Part shown: one piece after another, positions 1 through 5,094 of the stretch
How positions within the stretch are numbered: the first letter of the stretch is position 1
How the letters are laid out: each line of letters starts with the position of its first letter
From: Gemmatimonadota bacterium
GTDB taxonomy: Bacteria; Latescibacterota; UBA2968; UBA8231
Assembly (NCBI GenBank): GCA_026706165.1
Contig: JAPOZF010000525.1
Location: 1 to 5,094 of the forward strand
Direction of reading: 5' to 3'
DNA: 5,094 bases
Notes under the pieces: model-generated
The model's database searches: none
Seen by the model: only the letters and a program-made list of their open reading frames with translations
Told to the model about the DNA's origin: nothing
Translations under genes and position numbers: made by a program

Positions 1-1860
1 CCCGAATTCTTCGAGGGGGCGGGCATCACGGGAGTGGCCCCCGAACGGCAACAGGCGGGAATACCGACCATCAACATCAGCGGCTGGAGAACCATTGCCG
101 ACGACACCTTCGCGCCGTTGGACAATCCCTACAACAACTACGTCTACTCCAACACCTTGAACAAGGTTCAGGGCAACCATTCCTGGAAGGTGGGGATCGA
201 AGTCATTCGCAACGCCATGGACATGGCGTTCGAGGCCAACAGCCGCGGCATCATCAGCTTCACGCCCCGGTTCAGCGTCGCCAGCGTCGGAGCCCCAGGA
301 GACCAATTCAACGCCTGGGCCGACTACCTGCTGGGAGCGGTCACCAGTTCCGGCATCAATGGCGCACTGCTTCAGCTCAACACCAAGCAGACCTGGTGGA
401 TGTTCTTCCTCCAGGATGACTGGCACGTGCATCCGGACCTCACCTTGAATCTGGGTGTTCGCTACGAGATCTGGCAGCGCCCCTATGACGCCGAGAACCG
501 GATCACCGGCATCGACATCGCATCCGGCCAGTGGGTGTTCGCGGAGTCGATTCCGACCCTGCCCGGCACGCCTTCCAATGCGGTCACCAATGACGCCTTC
601 GACTACGACCGCAGCCTGCAGAAAGTCGGTGGGGCTGAAATGAACGATTGGGGGCCGCGGGTCGGTTTTGCCTGGCGCCTTTTCGGCGACAACAAGACCG
701 TGCTCCGGGGTGGATACGGCGTCTTCTACAGTTGGCAGGTCCTGGACATTCCCATCACCATGGGACTGGGCCGGCCCTGGGTGCCGCCGACCAGCATCGC
801 CAGCGACCGGGACGTTCCCGCCATCAGTTTCGGCAGTCCCTTCGGGACCACCGTCGTTCCGGCCACCGGAGGCCGTGGCCTGATCCGCGACAACCGGACC
901 CCCTACCTGCAACAGTACTCCCTCAGCCTCGACCGGGAGCTGCTTCCCTCCATGGGGGTCGAAGTCGCCTACGTCGGGAACGCGGGCCGCAAAAACGTGT
1001 TCAATTTCGGGCTCAACAATCCTTATCCCGGTCCCGAGCCCACGGCCGAGCGGAGGGCTCTCTGCCGCAACGCCGGCATCTGCGACCTTTCCGGGATCAG
1101 CGGGCCGGTCAACTGGGGCACCAGCAACTACAATGCGCTTCAGGTCAAACTCCGCAAGGAAATGGGACCGGATGGACTCATGCTCCTGGGCGCCTACAGT
1201 TGGGGCAAGGTCCTGGGGACCTCCATCGCGGGACCCCAGCTTTGGGAAGGCCAGCCGATTCGCGACTGGAACCGGAACTGGAAGGCGGACACGGGACCAA
1301 CCCGGTACGACACGCGTCATCTCGCGTCCATCAGTTGGGTCTACCAGTTGCCTTTCGGCCGGGGGAGGCCCCTGGCCGGCGACATCGGACGAACAGCCGA
1401 CCTGATCTTCGGCGGTTGGAAACTGGGTGGCATCGGCACCTTCCAGACCGGAGCGTTTCTGACCCCCAGAGACATTTTCAATGCCTCCAATGCCGGGGGA
1501 ACCCGTCCCAACCTGCTGCGCAATCCCAACGACCTGGGTCACTCGTCCCGGGATCAGATGATCAACCAGTTCTTCCACACGGGCGACAGGTACTTCGCAA
1601 GGACCGCCCCGTTCACTTTCGGCAATGCCGGAACGGGGACGATCGTGGGACCGGGACTGCAGCTTTGGGACATTTCACTTTACAAGGACTTCTACCTGGC
1701 TGAAGAACAGCGGGTGCAGTTCCGCGTCGAGCTCTTCAACGCCTTCAACCACGTGAATTTCGGGAATCCCAATACCAGCTTCGGCTCGGCGGCGTTCGGA
1801 ACCATCCGCAGCGCCGGCGACGCCCGTCAGGTCCAGTTCGGCCTGCGCTACGACTTTTAG
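1..1860 (+). CDS. TonB-dependent receptor, Oar-like (C-terminal part, 5' end outside window)
   Basis: This is the C-terminal 619 residues of a large outer-membrane beta-barrel receptor of the TonB-dependent, Oar-like type. The frame is open from base 1, so the GTG at 34 is probably internal and the signal peptide, regulatory-like (Cna-B-type) domain and plug lie upstream. The barrel shows the family's usual strand motifs: FFLQDDW at about 135-141 followed by LTLNLGVRYE, VLRGGYGVFYS at about 231-241, PYLQQYSLSLDREL from 301 followed by VEVAYVGNAGRK, NYNALQVKLRK, a DTRH...LPFGRGRP segment, ELFNAFNHVNF from 577, and a terminal FGLRYDF whose final Phe fits the barrel-assembly signal. Such receptors use TonB-ExbBD energy to import large ligands, often glycans or siderophores; the ligand cannot be read here. 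No frameshift is visible. Two G/C hairpins follow the stop at once. The family call is secure, the substrate unknown. Confidence 0.93.
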   Translation, partial: PEFFEGAGITGVAPERQQAGIPTINISGWRTIADDTFAPLDNPYNNYVYSNTLNKVQGNHSWKVGIEVIRNAMDMAFEANSRGIISFTPRFSVASVGAPGDQFNAWADYLLGAVTSSGINGALLQLNTKQTWWMFFLQDDWHVHPDLTLNLGVRYEIWQRPYDAENRITGIDIASGQWVFAESIPTLPGTPSNAVTNDAFDYDRSLQKVGGAEMNDWGPRVGFAWRLFGDNKTVLRGGYGVFYSWQVLDIPITMGLGRPWVPPTSIASDRDVPAISFGSPFGTTVVPATGGRGLIRDNRTPYLQQYSLSLDRELLPSMGVEVAYVGNAGRKNVFNFGLNNPYPGPEPTAERRALCRNAGICDLSGISGPVNWGTSNYNALQVKLRKEMGPDGLMLLGAYSWGKVLGTSIAGPQLWEGQPIRDWNRNWKADTGPTRYDTRHLASISWVYQLPFGRGRPLAGDIGRTADLIFGGWKLGGIGTFQTGAFLTPRDIFNASNAGGTRPNLLRNPNDLGHSSRDQMINQFFHTGDRYFARTAPFTFGNAGTGTIVGPGLQLWDISLYKDFYLAEEQRVQFRVELFNAFNHVNFGNPNTSFGSAAFGTIRSAGDARQVQFGLRYDF

Positions 1861-1863
1861 GAG

Positions 1864-1882
1864 GGGGGACTTGTAGTCCCCC
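1864..1882. repeat. G/C hairpin immediately after the receptor stop codon
   Basis: A perfect 8-bp stem (GGGGGACT at 1864-1871 with AGTCCCCC at 1875-1882) closes a 3-base loop. It starts only four bases after the stop codon. The 10-mer AGGGGGGACT covering its left arm (1862-1871) recurs exactly at 1951-1960 in another hairpin, so it may belong to a dispersed repeat family as well as protecting the mRNA 3' end. It has no T-tract of its own. Confidence 0.6.
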
Positions 1883-1886
1883 AGGA

Positions 1887-1920
1887 GGGGCGGTTTTCCT
1901 ACCGCCCCGTCTTCTTTGTT
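1887..1920 (+). terminator. Probable Rho-independent terminator of the receptor gene
   Basis: GGGGCGGT (1887-1894) pairs perfectly with ACCGCCCC (1901-1908) around the 6-base loop TTTCCT. A pyrimidine, T-rich run (CTTCTTTGTT, 1911-1920) follows, and TGCTTT continues it. The position, 26 bases after the receptor stop, and the G/C-rich stem fit an intrinsic terminator. The T-run is interrupted, so strength is uncertain, and the hairpin could instead be part of the neighbouring repeat cluster. Confidence 0.5.
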
Positions 1921-1951
1921 GCTTTACGATTCGGCTGCCGGAAAGTGTACA

Positions 1952-1970
1952 GGGGGGACTGCCGTCCCCT
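1952..1970. repeat. Second copy of the GGGGGGACT hairpin
   Basis: GGGGAC (1954-1959) pairs with GTCCCC (1964-1969) around TGCC, with a possible extra G-T pair (1953/1970). The preceding 10-mer AGGGGGGACT (1951-1960) is identical to 1862-1871 beside the receptor stop. The loop and right arm differ from the first copy (GTCCCC versus AGTCCCCC). That pattern suggests two members of one small hairpin repeat family rather than a simple duplication. Confidence 0.5.
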
Positions 1971-2096
1971 TTACGGAATAATTCTCTTAAGTATCTGATA
2001 ATAATAGATTTGTGATCTATTCTCCCGAGCTGGTTCCCTCATTACATCCCTCGTTCTAAACGGGATTCCATTCGACCATTTTGGAAGTCCGTGGAT
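1971..2096. other. A+T-rich non-coding stretch between the hairpins and the candidate element end
   Basis: No credible gene is seen here on either strand. The stretch is clearly richer in A+T than anything else in the window. It contains a 7-bp inverted repeat, AATAGAT (2003-2009) with ATCTATT (2015-2021), around a 5-base loop. A GATAAT hexamer at 1997-2002 resembles a -10 box but has no convincing -35 at normal spacing, so no promoter is called. This is probably host sequence flanking the inserted element; if so, 2089-2096 (CCGTGGAT) would be one copy of the 8-bp target duplication typical of the IS66 family. Confidence 0.5.
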
Positions 2097-2124
2097 GTAA
2101 CCGTTCGGTCAAGGGGTGGCGCGC
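2097..2124 (+). repeat. Candidate left terminal inverted repeat of the IS66-like element
   Basis: The sequence from 2097 begins GTAACCGTTCGGTCAAGG. IS66-family ends normally begin with 5'-GTAA, and this one lies 92 bases before the transposase start, a reasonable distance for an element with no gene ahead of tnpC. The boundary coincides with the change from A+T-rich to very G+C-rich DNA. The right end lies outside the window, so the inverted match cannot be shown, and the inner limit given here is arbitrary. A rival candidate, GTAACG, sits at 2155. Confidence 0.45.
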
Positions 2125-2158
2125 GTCCCGTGCGGAATGTGTGTGGGGGGTCTGGTAA

Positions 2159-2174
2159 CGCATTCCGGAATGCG
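2159..2174. promoter_or_regulatory. Perfect 16-bp palindrome just upstream of the transposase start
   Basis: CGCATTCC followed directly by its reverse complement GGAATGCG spans 2159-2174, ending 14 bases before the ATG at 2189. Its half-site CGGAATG also occurs as a direct copy at 2133-2139. A dyad with no loop suits binding by a protein dimer, so it could be an operator that limits transposase expression, or an internal transposase-binding site near the element end. No promoter hexamers can be placed confidently around it. The function is inferred from position and symmetry only. Confidence 0.45.
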
Positions 2175-2188
2175 CTATCGTCGGTGGC

Positions 2189-4459
2189 ATGGCGATCCGG
2201 AACGCGAACGGACGCGCGGCCGTGGCGCTGGCCGAGGGGCCGGAGGAGCTCTGGCCGGTGCCCGGCTCCGGGGCGGCAGAGCTTCCGGACTGGCGGTCGC
2301 TTTACGAGCGGGAGCGGGAGCGTGCGGAGGCGGCGGAGGCTCGCGCCGAGGAGTTGCGGTGGGCGGAGGTGCGGGCGCGGTGCGAAGCGGGATCGTGGAA
2401 GTGGCGGTGGGAGGCGTCGCGCCGGAAGCTGAAGGGGGTGATCGCCCAGACGCGCGCTGCCCGCCGCGCGGGGCGGGACGCCTTGGCGTTGCAGCGCGAG
2501 GTGGGCCGTCTGCACGGGCTGCTCCGGGAGGCCGGGGTGGACGCGGGGAAGCGCAGCACGGTGATGGCGCTGCGGATGGAGGTGGCGCGGCTGCGCCAGG
2601 CGGGATGGGCGCTGGAGAAGGCGCTCGATGCGCGCGGGGCCGAAGTTCGCGAGCTTCACAAGGCGCGCATCGAAGCGGACGCGGACATCCTGGGGTTGCG
2701 GCGGCAGTTGCGCGAGATGCTGGAGATTCACGGCGAGCTGTCGAAGCTGCGGGACCAACGTTACCGGGTTCAGGTGCTGTCGGAGGAGGTCGGGGCGCTT
2801 CGCCACGCGCTGACGGTCTCGGAGGGAGCGAAGGGACGCCTGAAGGCCCGGCTGCGGCGGAAGGTCGAGGCGGAGCGGGCGCGTTCACCGTTGGCCACCG
2901 GAGTGGAGTTGCGCACGGCCTTGCTCCGATCGCGGCGTCAGAAGGCGACGATCGGATCGCTGAGGCGGGAGAAGGCCCGGCTCGGCCGGAGGGTGCGGGC
3001 GGCGCGGCGGCGGATCGGGCACCTCGAAGACCAGTTGGCGAAGCTTCGCGCGTCGCGGACGGTGCTGCCGAAGGGACTGTCCGGCGGCACGTGCGAGAGG
3101 CAGGCGCGGCCGCGTTCGGGGCGGCGGCGGGGCCAGCAGCCCGGCGCGCCCGGCCACGGCCGCACGCAGCGGCCGGGGCTTGAGGAACGCACGGAAGAGC
3201 ACCACCCGCCGTCCGATGCGCGGGTGTGCCGGAGTTGCGGGAGCCCGTACACGGCCAACGGCGCCAAGGAGTCCGCGCTCGTCGAGATCGAGGTCCGGGC
3301 ACACCGGCGGGTGATCCGCCGCCCGCGTTGGCGGCGGAGGTGCGGGTGCGCGTCCTCGCCCGCCGAGGTGTTGGCGCCCCCCGTGCCCCGCCTGTTCACC
3401 CGCACGCCCTACGGAACGAGCGTCTGGGCGCGCTTCCTGTTCGAGCGCTATGCCTGCCTGCGCCCCCTGCACCGGGTCTGCGGGTGGCTGTCCGACCAGG
3501 GTCTGCCGGTCTCGCCGGGTACGCTGGCGGACAGCGTGCACCGCTTCCGGCCGCTGTTCGAGCCGGTCGGCGCTGCAATCCTGGCGCACCAGAACGGTGC
3601 GGCGCTCCGCCATGCCGACGAGACCAGTTGGCGGGTGCAGGCGCTGCGCGAGAGGGACGGATCGGGGTGCGCGTGGCTGTGGACCTCGGTCGGCAGCGGG
3701 GCCGTCTACTTCCATGTCGATCCGTCGCGTAGTGCCGAGGCGGCCCGGAAGCTGTTCGACGGGGCGATGTCCTCGACGATCCTCGTCTGCGACCGCTACA
3801 GCGGCTACAAGAAGCTGGCGCGGGTTCTCGGAGGCCGCGTCACGCTGTCGTTCTGCTGGGCGCACCTGCGCCGGGACTTCATCCGGTGCGCCGCCGGGCA
3901 TGTTCGTCTGACCGGATGGTGCCGGAAGTGGCTCGGGCGGATCGCCACGGTTTACCGCCTGCACCGGGAGCGGCTGGAGCGGTACGACCCCGGTCTCAAG
4001 CGTCAGGCGCCGGCGTTCGACGCGGCGCAGGAAGCGCTGGAAGAGGCGCTCAGTGGCCTGTTCGCAGCGGCCGGGAGCCAACTCGCCCGCCTGCCGCCGG
4101 AGGCAGCGGAGGGCAAGCCGCTGCGCTCGCTCCTGAACCATCGCGAGGGGCTGAGCGTCTTCCTCGACCGTCCCCGGGTGCCGCTCGACAACAACCTCGC
4201 CGAGCGACTGCTGCGGGGGCCGGCCATCGGGCGGCGACTGTCGTTCGGCTCCGACAGCGAGTCCGGCGCCCGCTTCACCGCGCTCATGTACTCGGTGACC
4301 GGCACCCTGAGGCTCAACGGCATCGACGTGCCGCGCTGGCTCGACGACTGGCTGGCGGCGTGCGCGCGCGTCGGCGGCCGGCCGCCGGGCGACCTGTCGC
4401 CCTGGCTGCCGTGGTCGATGGACGCCGGACGCAAGCGCGAGATGACGGCGCCCGCATGA
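2189..4459 (+). CDS. tnpC: IS66-type DDE transposase (TnpC-like) with a long N-terminal coiled coil
   Basis: This 756-residue protein matches the IS66 transposase TnpC, which cuts and joins the element's DNA ends. Residues about 35-290 are Arg-, Glu-, Ala- and Leu-rich and look like coiled coil. GQQPGAPGHGR (315-325) is the usual Gly-rich motif before the zinc knuckle, whose cysteines are C347, C350, C385 and C387. The catalytic core has D477 in HADETSW, D535 in CDRYSGY, the CWAHLRRDF motif at 556-564, and E672 in DNNLAER. The IS66 C-terminal motif follows (about 695-725, ending RWLDDWLAACA). Typical TnpC proteins have about 500-550 residues, so the excess lies in the N-terminus. The ATG at 2189 is the only good start: an in-frame stop lies at 2156-2158, and the SD-like GGTGG at 2183-2187 is too close to be convincing. 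No tnpA or tnpB precedes it. Its TGA overlaps the next gene's ATG. It appears intact. Confidence 0.95.
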   Translation: MAIRNANGRAAVALAEGPEELWPVPGSGAAELPDWRSLYERERERAEAAEARAEELRWAEVRARCEAGSWKWRWEASRRKLKGVIAQTRAARRAGRDALALQREVGRLHGLLREAGVDAGKRSTVMALRMEVARLRQAGWALEKALDARGAEVRELHKARIEADADILGLRRQLREMLEIHGELSKLRDQRYRVQVLSEEVGALRHALTVSEGAKGRLKARLRRKVEAERARSPLATGVELRTALLRSRRQKATIGSLRREKARLGRRVRAARRRIGHLEDQLAKLRASRTVLPKGLSGGTCERQARPRSGRRRGQQPGAPGHGRTQRPGLEERTEEHHPPSDARVCRSCGSPYTANGAKESALVEIEVRAHRRVIRRPRWRRRCGCASSPAEVLAPPVPRLFTRTPYGTSVWARFLFERYACLRPLHRVCGWLSDQGLPVSPGTLADSVHRFRPLFEPVGAAILAHQNGAALRHADETSWRVQALRERDGSGCAWLWTSVGSGAVYFHVDPSRSAEAARKLFDGAMSSTILVCDRYSGYKKLARVLGGRVTLSFCWAHLRRDFIRCAAGHVRLTGWCRKWLGRIATVYRLHRERLERYDPGLKRQAPAFDAAQEALEEALSGLFAAAGSQLARLPPEAAEGKPLRSLLNHREGLSVFLDRPRVPLDNNLAERLLRGPAIGRRLSFGSDSESGARFTALMYSVTGTLRLNGIDVPRWLDDWLAACARVGGRPPGDLSPWLPWSMDAGRKREMTAPA

Positions 4460-5094
4460 GAGAGCGCATCGAATGCCGCTACCACGGGCGCGACTTCACC
4501 GAAGGGGAGATGGCGTTGCTGCGCCAACTGATCGCCGGGCCGCCCGCGCTCAACCGCCACGCCCTGTCCCGGGAGTTCTGCCGGCGCGTCGGCTGGTTCA
4601 AGCCCGACGGCGGACTCAAGGACATGATGGCGCGCGTCACCATGCTCGCCATGCACCGGGACGGCCTCATCGCCCTGCCGCCTCCCAAGTGGAAACAGAA
4701 CCGGCCCGGCCCCATCGTCTTCGGGCCGGACACCGAACCGCCGCTGTTCCCGCCGCCCACGACCCTTGACGAGGTCCGCCCGCTGGAGATCCGCACCGTC
4801 GCCGGCGGCACCCGCCAGAGCAAGCTCTGGAACGAGTTCGTCGCCCGCCACCACTACCTCGGCTACAAGACCCTCGTCGGCGCCCAGATGCGGTACGCCG
4901 TCCACGACCGCAACGGCTGGCCGCTCGCCATGCTCGGCTTCAGCACCGCCGCCTGGACGCTCGCACCACGCGACCGCTTCATCGGATGGACCCACCGGCT
5001 GCGCAAAAAGAACCTGCCGCTGGTCATCGACAACCCCCGGTTCCTCATCCTGCCCTGGATCCGCATCCCCAACCTCGGATCCCACATCCTCGCC
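4456..5094 (+). CDS. druA: DUF4338 / DruA-family protein (3' end outside window)
   Basis: The first 213 residues of a DUF4338 protein, the family of DruA from the Druantia anti-phage system. Recognised by style: an N-terminal part with YHGRDFT, LSREFCRRVGW, a basic helix and LIALPPPK (to about 78), then HHYLGYKTLVGAQMRY (132-147), LGFSTAAWTLAPRDRFIGW (160-178) and DNPRFLILPWIRIPNLGSH (192-210). The biochemical activity of the family is not settled to my knowledge. The ATG at 4456 overlaps the transposase stop as ATGA, implying translational coupling; M19 (4510) is a weaker start because it would remove the conserved YHGRDF segment. No independent SD or promoter is visible. The gene runs off the window, so neither its length nor any C-terminal fusion can be seen. 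The neighbour is an IS66 transposase, not druB-E, so a mobile-element role is at least as likely as defence. Confidence 0.88.
   Translation, partial: MRERIECRYHGRDFTEGEMALLRQLIAGPPALNRHALSREFCRRVGWFKPDGGLKDMMARVTMLAMHRDGLIALPPPKWKQNRPGPIVFGPDTEPPLFPPPTTLDEVRPLEIRTVAGGTRQSKLWNEFVARHHYLGYKTLVGAQMRYAVHDRNGWPLAMLGFSTAAWTLAPRDRFIGWTHRLRKKNLPLVIDNPRFLILPWIRIPNLGSHILA

Noticed and set aside
34..36. GTG as the true start of the receptor gene
   Set aside because: The frame is open to base 1, and a receptor starting here would lack a signal peptide and plug domain. The gene is more likely cut by the window edge.
1997..2002. GATAAT as a -10 promoter element
   Set aside because: No convincing -35 hexamer is found 16-18 bases upstream, and A+T-rich tracts give such hexamers by chance.
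2046..2066. Imperfect hairpin ATCCC...GGGAT
   Set aside because: Only 5 bp plus 3 bp interrupted by a bulge; too weak to call a structure.
2116..3183. 355-codon plus-strand frame beginning before the transposase
   Set aside because: Gly/Ala/Arg-rich translation without motifs. It is a shifted-frame shadow of the transposase gene, not an upstream tnpA or tnpB.
2175..3302. Long minus-strand open frame opposite the transposase N-terminus
   Set aside because: The translation is Pro/Ala/Arg/Ser-rich with no recognisable motif, as expected opposite a very G+C-rich gene. The plus strand here encodes the transposase coiled coil.
2885..4141. 418-codon minus-strand open frame opposite the transposase core
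   Set aside because: No family motifs are seen, and it lies entirely opposite the conserved zinc knuckle and DDE residues of the transposase. It is a G+C artefact.
4003..5085. 360-codon minus-strand open frame spanning the end of the transposase and the DruA-like gene
   Set aside because: It crosses two clearly recognisable plus-strand genes and has low-complexity Gly/Ala/Arg/Val content without a known domain.
4456..5094. A complete Druantia defence system
   Set aside because: Only a druA-family gene is visible, and its upstream neighbour is a transposase. No helicase or other Druantia gene lies in the window, so a defence-system call is not supported.

Overview
The window looks like a piece of a Gram-negative, G+C-rich chromosome, most likely from Acidobacteriota or a similar soil bacterium. 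The main clue is the C-terminal barrel of a large Oar-like TonB-dependent receptor, of the kind found in many copies in Acidobacteriota (Solibacter/Bryobacter-like) genomes. This placement rests on protein style only; there is no rRNA or other marker gene.

Layout. Positions 1-1860 are the 3' part of the receptor gene, whose 5' end lies outside the window. Positions 1861-2096 are non-coding. They hold two G/C hairpins just after the receptor stop (the second is a plausible terminator), a third hairpin that repeats the first one's 10-base core, and then an A+T-rich stretch. Around 2097 the composition turns sharply G+C-rich and a candidate mobile-element left end begins with GTAACCGTTC. From 2189 to the window end, two + strand genes overlap by four bases. 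The first is an unusually long IS66-type (TnpC-like) DDE transposase of 756 residues. The second is a DUF4338 protein, the family of the Druantia defence protein DruA, cut by the window edge after 213 codons.

Interpretation. The transposase keeps its Cys zinc knuckle, its D/D/E residues and its C-terminal IS66 motif, so it looks intact. No tnpA or tnpB lies upstream of it. Instead it carries about 250 extra N-terminal residues of predicted coiled coil and is followed by the DruA-like gene through an ATGA stop/start overlap. The most interesting reading is a TnpC-only IS66-like element whose second gene is a DruA-family protein. That protein could be a transposition partner or a cargo gene. 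The element's right end, the end of the DruA-like gene and any other Druantia genes lie outside the window, so a partial defence locus cannot be excluded.
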